A stretch of 64,000 nucleotides of DNA from contig OZ005605.1 of NCBI GenBank assembly GCA_963930655.1, positions 20,839,501-20,903,500 on the forward strand. The letters run 5' to 3'. The stretch comes from Myrica gale (Eukaryota > Streptophyta > Magnoliopsida > Fagales > Myricaceae). The position numbers and the translations under genes are program-made. How positions within the stretch are numbered: position 1 is the first letter of the stretch; each line of letters opens with the position of its first letter. Shown piece by piece: positions 11,240-24,400 of the stretch. The notes under the pieces are model-generated. The model had not been told where the DNA came from and ran no database searches. It saw only the letters and a list, made by a program, of their open reading frames with translations.

Positions 11240-14188
11240 GGTTTTGTCATTTACTCTCGATCATTTATTGGAAAGGGTCTGTAAATTGGGAATCATCATT
11301 TTCTTGTAAATTTCTCTTTTGGGGTTTGGAGGGGGAAGAAGTGGAAGCTTTCGTGATTGAAGGTTTATAGGACATCCAGAGATCAGCCTGCTTCAAAAAT
11401 GACCAAGGCTGGCTTTTGTCTGTTAAAGTAACAAATCACAAATGTCCAAACAGTCCAAGGAAATAAGTGATCCTATTTTCAATTGTATAGCATTTTGCTT
11501 GTCTTTCGCTCTGTTCATATTTAGGAAGGACTCTTTAAAAATGAATCTATGCTTTTCAGAACTATCAATGCACCCCAACTTGGATTCCATAAGACCCCAA
11601 AATACCAAACGACACAAGTTATGTGGACTTAAGCTTCAGGAGCTACAAGTATTTCTTGCAAAAGATGGGATCTCTCACAGTAGCTCACATAATAGTATAT
11701 GTGGCTTTAGGAAACTGCTGATGGTCACAGGCATATCTCTTGAAGAATTGGGATACTCTTGGCAGCAAAAAACAGTTAAGAGGTGGTTGGTTTTTCATGA
11801 AAGGCATGTTTCGCTGGGAAATAGTGGTTAGAATACTTCAGCCTGCAGTCATTTTAGAAACCTGGATACGCAAATTGACCTTGCGTGTTTAATTGCTACT
11901 ACAGCCTCTGGTGCGAGCTCTTTACATTTGTGACGTGTTAGGTTCATGCTCTTGCATACCAACGCATAAAAGTTTGAAACTCAAAGAACAAATATGTGAC
12001 AATAGGCTCACGAGAGTCCATATTAGCAGTAGACATTCTGACAAGACCAAAGGCAAAAACTACAGCTTTCGAGGATGCAATGGAGCAGAGCCGAGCAGGT
12101 GCAAGCCTATTGGGAACCATACATGCCTGTTGCCTTGTAGTGTACCCCAGTTTACTTGGGCTAGGGGGTTGTGAATTGGCTGGGTTAATGGCACGTTTTC
12201 TGAGCCAAGACCAATTCTGACTGTCACAAAATTTTTTGCAGCAAATATCCGCGGTACCATCCCAGATTCTTTTTTTTTTTAAACGAACACACGTTATTGA
12301 ATTTAAAGAATTACAGCATAAAAATTACAATAAGAAAGACTCAAACGACCAGCAATAAACTTAGGGGTCGAAGCCTATAATAGAGGACATTAGATCTTCT
12401 AATCAGTTTGCCCGAGTCTTATGTGGCTAATTCTAATCTAGCAGTAGGATTCCACTCGTACGGCCATTCCATACTATAACAAATTATCACCGGATCATTA
12501 GATGGAACAACTTTTTACTCTGTGTTTTTTGTTTTCCATGAGTACTCTTTTGAATTGAAGACCTTAGGAAGGTTTACCCAGTTCATTCAGCATCCCAATA
12601 ATTACTGTATAGTTGTGAGGATTATATATATATATAGCAATTAATAAGTTGCTTTGTTACTTATCGGACATGGATAGAGATATTTTTCAATTTATATTTC
12701 GAATTAGATGATTTAATTTTAAAAAAATCACAATATATAAAATATCCTGGACGCGACATTAATAGTCGGCCTCCTCGTTAAAAGGAGGCATGCAATTTTA
12801 ATGGCGGAGAATCGTGACAGTTGGGGATGCACGCGGAAACAAATGAAGAAATGGCAAAAAGATATGACTGGCAAGAATTAATGGGGCTATGGATCTGCAT
12901 AAAACCCTATTTCTGAAGGTGGGGGGTCCGGGGGGATATCCTTTTGCACAAAGCTACTTGGAAGTCAAGGATTGCTCTTTATTGGGTTGGGCAGCCTCTG
13001 CTTAAATGGAAGGACAATTTGACTTTCGTTAAGATGTAGTAATGAAAGGCATGACAAGTTGTTCGAAAGTTATGTCGCGAGACAATAAATATCCACAAGT
13101 AGATGGAGAGAACTGGTTGCCGACTATGGAGAAATTGTAAAGGGAAAAGGGAATACCTCTAATATTCTTTAGATAAGACTGATCTTTATTTATTTATTAT
13201 TTTTATTTTAAGAGAAACTCTATACCCACATATAATCTTCCTTAACTTACCTGTAAACTCTGAGGAAACTAGCTCAACTGTGACCACTTTTGATGTAAGT
13301 TATAATTTTTTTTTTCTCACCTTTTTGTTTCTAAGAGGAGGAACCCAAAATTTAATATCTAATAATAAAAAAATTGGAGACTATGTTACTACCAAATAGC
13401 AAAAAATTCGTCAATATATTTGTATTATAATCTTCCGAACTCAATACATTAGACCTCAAATTATCAATAGATTTACACCTTACGACCCTTGTTAAGATAT
13501 CTCCATTAAAACTTATATTAATGATTAAATTGTAATATAGTGTAAAGTATAGATTTATTAATAATTTATGGCGTAATGTGTTAAGTTTGTTAGATTGAGG
13601 TGTAAAATGTAAAATTTATGGTAAATAGAGGATGCATAAAGTGTAGTTTCTCCTCTCTTTTTTTTTTTTCTTGGATAGGTGCCTATGGGTTTTCCAAACA
13701 CTGTAACTCAATAATTTTTCTAATAACACACACATATATTACTTTCAAAATATTAGTTTGATCGTGCATCGTATTTTATATAGTTTTGATGTATTATTTG
13801 GAAAACTGAACAAATTTTAGATAAAATGAGATTGTATAGATTTTCGTAAAACTCAATTGAAATATTTATAACTTGTTTTGGTGAGCATACTGTGACAATT
13901 GTTCTTGCACTGATGATATATCCTTGTGGTCTGTATGGTCAATTTGTAAGCGAGATAGAACCTAAAAAACAATCAGGAATAATTAAAGCATGACTGGAAG
14001 AAAGTAATTTGTATTTTATAAATCTTTGTTAAAACCTTTTACAACTGTGTTACAGGATGAAAACAAATACAGAAGAAAATGACATGCCTCTGGTGGAGCA
14101 TGGACTGGAATCATCATAAATAAATTAATGGACACAAAAATAGCAAAAGAGGAAGCTGGCAGAAAAGTGAGAAGGAAGTTTGACTTGG
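11240..14188. other. 3' flank of the PAP gene and intergenic DNA
   Basis: The 3' untranslated region of the PAP gene probably covers the first 100-200 bases. A frame of 129 codons (11442-11831) and smaller ones follow, but none resembles a known family and none shows clear coding features. At 12270-12290 a T-run begins an unidentified repeat-like stretch. A foldback element lies at 13360-13660. Confidence 0.45.
13360..13660. repeat. Foldback element, imperfect inverted arms
   Basis: The segment near 13437-13490 (gaactcaatacattagac, then a run ending in tttacacctta) pairs with its imperfect reverse complement at 13540-13595 (taaagtatagattta, then gtgttaagttt). It is non-coding and AT-rich, and of the same general style as the foldbacks at 658, 42830 and 51355. 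Confidence 0.5.
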
Positions 14189-14453
14189 GGTGGCGTTAGT
14201 GTTGTGATAAAATGTAGGATTTTGGAAAAAGTTGTGAATATTTATGTTAAATAGTGTTTTATAGGTGTTTGTGTAAAGTGGAGAGAGAATTGATTTGATG
14301 TAATTGTTTAATAAAAAAGTATTTGAAGTTTGTGTAAAAAGTTGTTGGAGATTGTGTGAATGTATTGGTGTTTGCGTTTGAATTCTTAAAATGTTCGGTG
14401 ATAGTTTTGTGAATGGATTTGAATCCTATACAAAACTGAAAACGAACATTACC
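14189..14453 (+). repeat. MITE-like element, family A copy 2
   Basis: Same order of motifs as copy 1: gtaggatttt, gtgaatatttatgtt, atagtgttttat, ttggtgtttgcgtttgaattc and tgaatcctata. The right end finishes with cgaacattacc. It includes the internal block tgatttgatgtaattgttta, also present in the 62564-62872 copy and, inverted, in the 50139-50519 copy. Confidence 0.7.
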
Positions 14454-16590
14454 TTGGAATTTTAGGGAAGTGCAGAGAGCATGCCTGCCAATGACTGAGC
14501 ATAAGGCTGAGTAAAAATTTGGGTAAGAATTGAAATTTTCAGTAACACATTTTAGAAAATTCAGTTTCCGTATATTCGGGATATTTGTAAGTTATTTTTG
14601 ATCATTTTCAAAATCAAAAGTGGAAATTCTTGGGGAAATTAGTGGAATTTTTTATTCAAATTTATCTAAAAATAAAAATAAAAATAAAAATAGTGATCAA
14701 AATAAAGTATAGCATATATAATTTGATTGAATGTTCATTTTAGAATTTAGATTTTCGAATAATTTTTTTACATATATTGTTAATTTATGATGAATAACTA
14801 CAAAATACCGAAATTTTTTATTCTGATATTTTTATATAAAAAATAGGACTGAAAATAAAGTATAACATATGATGAGTATTTTGTTTAATTGTTTATTTTA
14901 GAATCTAGATTTTAGTTGAATGTTTATATTTATTGTTAATTTACGATGAATAATAGAAAAATCTTCCAAAAATTTGGTAAAAAAAATATTTTTAACTTGT
15001 TAGGCCCCAAAAAATATGTCAAAAAAGCTTACAATGCAAACCAAAATTTCTAGTTCCATTACGATAAAATATCATAATCGAACTAGAATAAAAAAAATTA
15101 CATTCCACTGAATACCAAAATTTATTATTCTGATTTCTGGTATTCACCTTTAACTGAGGCAGGAGGGATCCTATGAATCATGGTACCAACAAATTGGCCA
15201 TATTCAGACGTGAGTTGTAAGAGACATGGATGCCACTGAAGCTGGACAAAGTAAGATTACATTTAATTGGAATATAAAATTATAGAAAACACTTGATAAT
15301 ACCTTTAGTCTTCCCACAAATTTTTTTATAAAAAAGAATTATTTCCCCAATATATTTCAGGCCTCCTTAATTATATACAATACTTTATTAGGTCCAAAGA
15401 ATTAAATTTTACTTCGAATAAAAAGTTAAATTTGATTGTTTATAGAATGAAAAGATTTATTTGGAAACTAAAGCTAAAAGGTGATTGGTTCTATAATTAT
15501 GTATTTCTTTTAAGATTTCAAAGAACAAATTCAAGTTGGTGCATGTATTTTGATAAGGCTAACCTGACCCCATGAGAATATGAATGTCAATAATAATTAC
15601 TCTGGTTTTTGTCTTCGTAATTACCTGTATAATGGATAACAGAAGAATAAAATAAAATTAATTGCGTACGAGATCCAGTCTTAATTATCCGGAATACTTT
15701 GATGCAAAAAGAGGAGAACAAATGAGATTCAAATCTTTTTGCGTGTAATACGAAGATATTCTTCTTCAAACCCGGACCATATAATCTCGGGTACCCATCG
15801 TAACCATTATTGCTTTAAAGGGTGAAGAGTACGTAGTTACGTCAGGCACAAAATATTATGAATACGATGTTATCTAATTTTTTTACTCGGATTTTCATGT
15901 TTGTCTGGATTATAATGTTGTTTATTTATTGTATTTATCTTTTTTAAAATTATATTATATAATTTAAACAGAATATAGTAAAGAATCTTAATATGCAGCA
16001 AGTGCACCAAATGTGCCTCAGGAATCACCGTCGAGCAATATAATGAATGGCAGATCGGAGGTTGGACGCCATTTATGACATGTTTACTATGACAATGCAC
16101 ATAGGTTGCCCAACTTGCAGAATTGGTCTGTACTTGGTAGTACCATATTGGTAGTTTTCTGCTCCTTTCCTTTTCCACAAGGTTATCTCGACCATAGACT
16201 TTTAGATAATTGAAAATTTATGCAGTATTCTTTCTTTCGACCCTTGGTGTGGTGCCCAAAGGAGATCCATACTGTAAAAGAAAAATCCACTCCTCCCGGA
16301 AACCAAAACGACTAACCATGCACCCAGGCCAGTGGGTAGCCCATGATCTCTAGGTTGCATAGCATTCACCATTTCACCTATGACTCACCCTCATCTCCTA
16401 AACATCTACCAAAAGGAACCCGATAGCTGTCTATGCAGGTTTGCAAACCAAACAGTCCAAATCTGATGTACCGTCAGCTTAAAGTTTTTAGTGCATAGTC
16501 ACAAAGGAGAAGAAGAAATTAGGAGAGCGTAATAATTGCACCTAACCTACTCACCTTCATGGAGGTTCCCTCAACTGTCCAGCACCCTCC
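14454..16590. other. AT-rich intergenic DNA
   Basis: No gene recognised. It includes an (aaaat)n-like stretch near 14669-14690, a diverged direct repeat (14699-14955) and, near 16390-16590, the probable upstream regulatory region of the glycine-rich protein gene. Confidence 0.45.
14699..14955. repeat. Diverged direct repeat of about 110 bp
   Basis: The segments 14699-14812 and 14848-14955 share aaaataaagtata, then tttagaat.tagattt, then attgttaattta.gatgaat in the same order. This indicates an old tandem duplication within AT-rich DNA. Confidence 0.6.
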
Positions 16591-16630
16591 ACATAAATGC
16601 TCTTTTCAACCCGCTTAAATATTCCTTCAC
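16590..16630 (+). promoter_or_regulatory. Possible TATA region of the glycine-rich protein gene
   Basis: AT-rich motifs acataaatgc (about 16591) and cttaaatattcc (about 16614) lie 80-105 bases before the start codon, a plausible distance for a TATA element. This is position and composition only; no transcript data are available. Confidence 0.25.
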
Positions 16631-16696
16631 TCAAGGGCTCCCACTTCTTATCGCACTCAATACAAACGCTCACTCATCTCTTAAAAAAGCTACACA

Positions 16697-17164
16697 ATGA
16701 GACCCATAACCGGCTTTCTCTCGATCATTTTGCTGATCACAGCTTCAGTCACTCTCGCGACCAGACCAGGATCCGACGGATCCTTCTCAGCCGAGCTCAA
16801 GCACTCCGAGGGTAAAAGCAGCAACCGCAACAACAAGGGTGGTGGGAATGATGGTGGCATGGGCGGGTACTTTGGTCCCGGTGGCGGATTTGGCATACCT
16901 GGCTTCGGAAAGGGGCCGTGGGGGAACGGTGTCGGAGGAGGGTACGGAGCCGGGTACGGAGGTCCTAACGGAGGGTCCTCTAAGGGTGGGGTGGTAAGGC
17001 CCACGGTGGTGTGCAAAGAGAAGGGTCCATGTTACAACATGAAGCTGACATGTCCAGCCAAGTGCTTCTCTTCCTATAGCCAGTCCGGTAAGGGTTATGG
17101 AGGAGGCGGCGGCGGCGGCGGGTGCACCATGGATTGCAAGAAGAAGTGTAGTGCTTATTGCTAG
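16697..17164 (+). CDS. Secreted glycine-rich protein with C-terminal eight-cysteine module
   Basis: A single exon encodes 155 residues. Residues 1-21 form a signal peptide (hydrophobic FLSIILLITASVTLA before TRPG). A glycine-rich middle (about 48-99, repeats such as GGGFG, GGYGAGYGG) follows. The tail (106-155) contains eight Cys at 106, 112, 119, 123, 143, 147, 151 and 155, interrupted by a run of eight Gly at 135-142. The CPAKC and CKKKC pairs recur in similar plant proteins I remember as putative cell-wall GRPs, usually of unknown function. I infer export to the wall or apoplast and disulfide bonding. The ATG at 16697 is the first that gives the signal peptide. The opposite strand also has a long Pro-rich frame, which is a shadow of the Gly codons. 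Confidence 0.85.
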   Translation: MRPITGFLSIILLITASVTLATRPGSDGSFSAELKHSEGKSSNRNNKGGGNDGGMGGYFGPGGGFGIPGFGKGPWGNGVGGGYGAGYGGPNGGSSKGGVVRPTVVCKEKGPCYNMKLTCPAKCFSSYSQSGKGYGGGGGGGGCTMDCKKKCSAYC

Positions 17165-18495
17165 ACGGTTTCAGAAACAACCAGTTTGACAGGAATGGTT
17201 TCTGTGATCAGTAGCTAGAGCTACAAGTATGGATGTAGTTTTATATATGCTTATATCTATCTATCTATATATATATATCTCTCTCCGATATTTGGTGTTA
17301 GAGAGTATCTGTTTTCTGCTCTCTTTTTCCGCCGTTTTCTTCCCCTGAAATTTCAATATTCGTACCTCTTGGGTTATAGGAAATATGAAAAATAAGAAGC
17401 GGAGAAGCATTTGGCAGGAAATTGTTAGTTCGCGAGTCCCGTTGATGCTCCTTTTTTCCCTTTAATTCAGTTTCAGGTTCTGTGAACGTGGCAATTTGTT
17501 ACTCCTGCAGTATAAAAAAATTCGAAGAATATGCAGTGAATCAACAAGGTGGTTAATGCTTTGCTTAATCTGTACAATGAAAAATATGGGTGTGTTTGGG
17601 GACTTGGGGGTGCATTTATGCGTGGACTTGGAACTTTTTCTTTCTTAGATTTTGCTTTCAAGGCTTGCTTCTGAACTGGAATTCTTTCGGTAAAAGTATC
17701 GTGCCGGAGAGAGCATTAGTCCGATGAATGGCAACAAAAAGGTAAAAACGCAGTGCACGGGGATGGGCCTCCGATATGATTTAACGTAGACTCGGATTGC
17801 GGAATCCATGAGAGCCCAACTAGATTAACATAACCACTAGACAGTGGAGACGTCAATAAGAGTAAGTGTTGCTCGTAAACAGTCAGATTCTAACTAAATA
17901 TTTGAAAGAGCTCGAAGCATTAAAACTGATGCACTTGCGCTCGGAGCATTAGTCCGATGTTCTCCTCGCTACAAAACAGATGCTCTGTCGCTGAGCATTT
18001 TTTTTCCTGAGCTATTAGTGAGCAAATTTACTAGAGACTTTTTGTTTGAGAAAGAGACGTTTGGTTTGAAATTTGAATAACTGAAGGCGTCTCATGCCTA
18101 AGACTGCGTATTGGGTTGAGCAGGTGGATTGTTGTTGCTGTTCGTTTTCTCTTTCCCCAAAAGGGGGGGGGGGGGAAGAGTGGGAGAGAGAGAGTGGCAC
18201 GTGCTATGATTGCTCCAAGAGTGTATAAGTTGATAGATTTAGAATGAACACGAAGCAGATAAGATGGGATCAATTTCAATACAGAAATGAGTGTATCATG
18301 TTTATCAGTGTCCTCTAACAATACTCCAGTAAATTACATCGACAAAAGGTAGCACTCAACAAGATATAAAACAGGGTGCAAGTAAAAGCAAACTCAACAG
18401 ATCCGTATCTTTATCCTCATTTATGTGGCTAAGAGCATATACAATCTAGGTCCATACACGATGACAACATCTCGCTATTTGCCTCTCGGTGGGTA
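17165..18495. other. Intergenic between the GRP and SCAMP genes (converging 3' ends)
   Basis: Includes the 3' flank of the GRP gene with a (TCTA/TA)n microsatellite near 17251-17285 and a G-run at about 18163-18175. No gene recognised. The SCAMP transcript should end in the right part of this segment. Confidence 0.5.
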
Positions 18496-21400
18496 TCATA
18501 TTGCTGCCCTCATAACTCCTCTTGCAGCCTGTTGCCTCATCTCAGCAGCTCTGCCACTGCCTCGGAAGTACATGTACACTTGCTGAAAAAGAAATGAGAA
18601 AAAGAACATATGAGAAGAAAATAAGAACTAAACCATGGGTCGCCCATGGAACGCGCAAGTCCTTTTCTGCAGGTGAATGGTGGTATATAAAATCTGACCT
18701 GAAGAACCCAGATGCTGACTAATATTTCAAGGCAGAAAAGTCCAAATCCGATGAAGTAGAAGATCTACAGGCAAAATAAATAAATTAAAAAAACTATAAT
18801 CAAGCTTCAATGAATAGAAAAAAACAACTCACTTAACCACAAAAAAAAAAATCAGGAAAGTCCAGTTAACGAACTGCCCAATCCCAACCCTTATAAATTG
18901 AACAATGTGCCATTACAAAAGAGATTGTGCCATAAGCATATGCTTACCCCAGCCAAAGAATGGTCACCCACAACGTCTACTGCAGACAGAATGCCTCTGT
19001 TCAAAAGGCACACAAAGTAGAACCATCAGCAGTGAGGATAGAAATTTGAAACCTCTTTTACATAAGAATGTTTCACTGCATACATGCGTCCCCATAAGCA
19101 TTGCCAAAGGCGACACAATCAACCATTTTATTGTTTTAAAAATGTGAAAGGGCAAAAAGAATGCATGAAAAAGCCAAAAGGGAACTGGAACTAAGCACCA
19201 CATATCCTTGCAGTTGTTCCGCTCCAAACTAAAGAAATATGAGTGATCTCTCAAAGAGAAAACTTGGAATTTTTAATGGAACATACGTGAAAGATTTTCC
19301 TTTGAAAAATATAGGAGGAGCGACTGCAGCTACGACGCAGAAGCCAATGTGGACCTGTGGGCAGAAGAAAAGAGAATAAGGAAATGGTGTCTTTCGATCC
19401 TTAAAGTAAAGAGAAGAACCGTTTTGAGTTTTTTTTTTTTTTGGGGGGGGGGGGGAAGGAGTAACGAATATAATAGTTACCGAATAAAACAGGAAATACC
19501 ATCCAAAGTTCATGGCACTTTCTTTCCTGCAAGAGAAATAAAGGAGAGTCTTCAGACAATATTCAGCAAATAAACAGTTATATAGGCTTCAAAATGAAGA
19601 TGTGTTTCTTTGGTCTACTTTTTTTTTTTGGTTCAGATGCATTGTTAAATGGTAGCCGCATGGCATCAACACTTTTTGTCATCATAACATGTGGTCTGAA
19701 TCGATTTAAGAGAAACATAAATTGCAGTCACAAAGTTATGGAGATAATCAGATACTATCATATTTAATACAGAGGTTTCTCCACAACAATGAAGTCTCAC
19801 ATGATGTTCAACCTTTACAGAAAGATTTTCACCAGATAAGAAGCAATTCTACATATATGAACAGCTAAGGTTAGTAAGTTATGGAAAATAAGTACCTAAA
19901 TGCACGATAAAGAGGCCGATACCACAACACATAAGCTCCCGGAACCCCAGATATGAAGTAGATAATGGCTAGGAACCAAATTTTTACCCCTACATCCAAA
20001 AAAAGAAAGTACCATCAGGATTCACAGCATTTAAGGTATTAGATCCATAGCGAAGTCTCAACATATCACACAAAGATGTAGAAGATATTTGTGTACTCAC
20101 CTTCTCCCTGAATCCACGCTATAGTAACAGCCAAGACATTCCATGTAAGGCACAGAACCACTCCTGAGTGACATAACCATCCATCACTAATGTCAAACAC
20201 CTTCAGTGACCCAGATCAATCTTAATAAAATATACAACCCTGAAATGCACTCTATCTTAAAACCACAACATCAAAAATCAAAACTTCAGGATTACACAAT
20301 CCTAAAGAACAGATGGAAAGATCTTGTGGCAGGTCCTGGCATTGACTTGACAAGGAAAGATTGATTCAAACCAGCCAGGTTTATGCTCTAATTCATGGAG
20401 ACAAACACAACCAATTTATCTCCTCTGTACCTTGTGTTCTTTTGAATTGTAATCATCCAATTAACAAGCACCAAACTTATTATGAGGCTACCGAGCCCAG
20501 TTCTTAACCAAGAGCAAAGTTTGGAGAGGACTATTTAGCCAAACAAGAAGACCATAACCCTGTTCCCCTATAGGCAAGTACAGCTAGGAAGGCAAGTTAA
20601 AGTGACTAGTCTTTCTTTCTTCCCAGAATCCAAGGAAGAAAACAAGGGTGGTTTTAAGCAACACTTGGGTCTTGAGAGGGATTTCCTTTCAGGTGTGTCC
20701 ACTTCTTTTCCCATTCCAATTCCAGAAAATTGGACTGCCATTGCCAACACTTTCCCTAAACTGGCTGAAATCAGGCTATTTAATTTCAGTCTTGTAGTCT
20801 ATCAAAAATAATTTTAAAATCTTGTTGATGCTTCATGTTCAAATTATGCCTTAAGACACATGGCATCTACATCTTCAAATATATTGTCTTCCCAACTATG
20901 ATAAATAAATATAACAGTACGCCAATGAAGCTAACAGATACTAGTTGCATAAATCAATTGTGCACTAAACCAGTTGAATTAAAATGATTTTACAAAAGGG
21001 AGATAAAAGCAATAAAAATAATAACAGGAGAGACTGACATACCTAAGAATGTTGAAAATGCAGTATACTGCAATTTCTGCAGATGAATTGGTGTTTCATT
21101 TGCAATATCGTGATGGATAAGTGGAAAAAAAGGAGGCCAATTCTTCTCTTCAAGAACAATGCCAGCTGAAGACAAAAGGGAGAACTAAAACTATAAGTCA
21201 TATGGTAACACTAAAGAGGAAGAATAAGTTCTCGAGGAATTAGAACTGGACATGGTGTATTCCACAATTGAAAACATCACTGGAAAATGTAGATACCAAA
21301 ATAAAGAGGATTAGTTCACTTGATATGGTCAATCAAAGATTGAATTCAATGCGAACCAGCTTTGAATGAAACTACAAACACAGCAGTCACTCATAGGCAA

Positions 21401-24400
21401 ATGAAAAGGCATATAGGCAAATGGCAAAACAAAGGACCAATTTCCCCTGGCCCAGAAACGCAGAAGTGGAAATATAAACAGGCAGAGCAAATTACCTCGT
21501 GCAGCAGCATCTTCTTTCCGTCTTACTTCCTGCATAGCATCGAAAAAAAGCTGACGGGTGAAACTCATGGAGATAACACAAAACAACAAAAACGTGAAGC
21601 ACTAATCTGCAAATTCCATAGATTTTAATCTCACTATGGATTCAAATTGTACAGGGAAATGTTGTATAAGAAGCATACTTAAAATGAATGCTTAGGTATA
21701 CGTAATCTCAAATCACTATAGCTTAATTAAGTGCATTGAACCTACAACTAATTGACAAGCCCTGTCTGTTGGCAGATCTAAAAACAAGAATCCCACTAGT
21801 TAGGTCAATGTTCTTTCAGAAATAAATTAATTCCAAACTTTGAATTCGTCCAATGCATACCTGCTCCCGCCTTCTCAGTTCAGCCTCCCTAGCTTGGAGT
21901 TCCTTCTCTTTCTTTTGGAGATCCTAATTTGGAAAAGATCGTAGAAATTAAAATCAATATCAATTATTTAACCATATTAATAAAGGGAGGGAGGGAGGGG
22001 GGAGAGAGAGAGAGATAGAGATGGACTCAGGTATTCAATAACCTTAAAACCTCTTCCCCCTGTAGCTGTGTCAATGGGTATATCGGTTGTTGCATCATGG
22101 CCATAAAAGCCGGCACGTTCAGGAGGAAGAGGCGAAAGTCTCGCATTCGCAGTAGGATTCTGAACAGTGAAGCAATATTACATGACGTCCAAGAGTTCAA
22201 TAAGGAGTACCATAAGGTGCTGAGAGAGAGTTGGGTGGGGAGGGGGGGCTAAGGAGGGCAGCGTAAGCATAGAGTTTGGAAGAAAGCTGGTTAAATAAAA
22301 TCATCAGACTAAGCACATAAGATATGACACTGTACACAACCATAGAGTTAGAAAATTAAAAAGAAAATTACAACAAGACAGCATACTCATAAAGCTTTCC
22401 ATAGTCTAGTGATATTATGGCAAAACACACAACGTGGTGCATATTTCAGCCACTTCTCTGCAGAAACTGTTACGTAACAAAGAGTTGGCAGAGTAATAAC
22501 TCCTCACTTCAACTTCCCAATAGGCAAGTAGTACACACCCTCTTTGCCCATTGCAAGTATAGTGCCCACTGAAAGTTATGGAAAAGATATTCATACTTAT
22601 TGACAAAGATGCTGTTGTAGCATAATATCACCTCTGGCCATGCCTTTGACTCATCAGAAGTGGCACAATGTGGCGTAAGCATTATGCCAGATGACTATTA
22701 CGATCGTTAAAAAGCAAGACAGAATCCATTTAGGTAGACTTCTTGCAGCATGAATGCTTTGATATTTTGACCTGGTTAGATTTTTATTACTAGTAGAATG
22801 TAGAACTCCAAACACCAAACACACTCTGGGGAAAAAGAAAAAGAATAACTTCCAACAACAAAGCTCTATCAATATGATAATATATATTGTCAATCCGAAA
22901 GACGGGGGGAGTAAAAAGCTTCCAAGACAGCTAGAAAGCGAAAAGATGCGTACTGTTGTGTAAAATGCACCCCCACCATAGTTTGACTGCCCTGAGGCCT
23001 TTCCTCTAACACCTTGATCCTGCTGGTAAATATCATATTGGTGAGAAGTTGCATAAAGTGTATGTCCAGAACATAATAAACCATATTTGGCACACAGAAA
23101 GAAAATATATCATTAAAAGTTCATGGAGGAAAGGATGTAAAGATCGATCGTAATTCAAAACTTAAAGACAGAAAACACATCAGCATGGGTGTGGGCGCAT
23201 GTGAGGCATAAGTACACCCGGCTATCCAACTCATCTATACTAAAAAGCTTTAGGACACTGGACAGAATAAACAGCAGTAGAAACATTCAACTTTATAGAA
23301 ATATCAGTTGAAAAAATCACAGGCAAATTCCTGGATCATACATTTGAAATTAAGGAAATGGTCATGTTTGCGAACCGAAATTTTGGCCAAACTCCATTCC
23401 AAAATTTTGTTCAAGAAAATAGTAATAAAATAGTTTCAAATAATCTCACTCCCCATCAAATCATCTCTTTTCATTACAATAAACATAAAAATTCACTCAT
23501 ATCATCTATCTTCACTTTTTCACCAACTCTCATAAAATTCTACTTTTTCACTACTTTCTCTCAAAATTCAATAAAACTCTAATCCACCTAAATTTTTACA
23601 ACCTTCCCAAAATTTCCAAAAAATGTTGGTTTGCAAATAGGACCTATATTAACTACTATTACCAATAAATTAACGTCAAGTCTAGATGAAACAAATCCTC
23701 TCGCCTTAGAATGTAACAAATAAACGCATCAAACCAAAATGCATCTGGTCACCTTTGTTAATCGACGCAATGTCTAGTGCACCCCAAGGTACTTGAAGCA
23801 TCCAAACCATTTTCAAGCATGTAAAAAAGCAACTAGTTGAACAGCCAAAAAATAGAAGGCTTCAATGGTAGGAAACACCTTTCTATCCCTTTGATCCAGC
23901 TATTAAGGGGATGTTTGTTAGCAAAAATTTCGGGGAATATTTTCAAAATTTTGAGAATCTTTTGGATATTGAAATTTATTGGGGTTTGTGAAAAGTTTGA
24001 AGTGTGTATATGTAGAAGTTGAAAAATTTGGAGTGTATTTGGTTTTCTCGAAATTTTGATACCCCGAAATGTTGGGATATCAAACATCACATAAATATGA
24101 CACCAAAAATCCAGTACTATAGACCCCGAAAGAACAACTGAAGGGATGATCAATCTACTAAACCCCAACGAAAAAAAAATCCCCACTTCTCAAATTCTTC
24201 AATTATAAAGACTAAACCCAGTAGAAACCTTCATAAACTACTTAACATAGTTGGTACATATATTAGAAACTGAAACACTCGAGTAAAAACATCAACTTTC
24301 TGATTCAACAAAACATCATGACTTGAGGCCAGAATACAACTTTTTGCGGCAACGCAAGGTCCAAATGACGAAAACAAAAGGCAATTCCGCACAGAAACTT

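Noticed and set aside
11442..11831. 129-codon plus-strand frame after the PAP gene
   Set aside because: No motif, no recognisable family and no coding-like composition; probably chance in the 3' flank.
16690..17016. Proline-rich frame on the minus strand opposite the glycine-rich protein
   Set aside because: It is the complement of Gly codons. The plus strand has a signal peptide and a patterned Cys tail, so the minus frame is a shadow.
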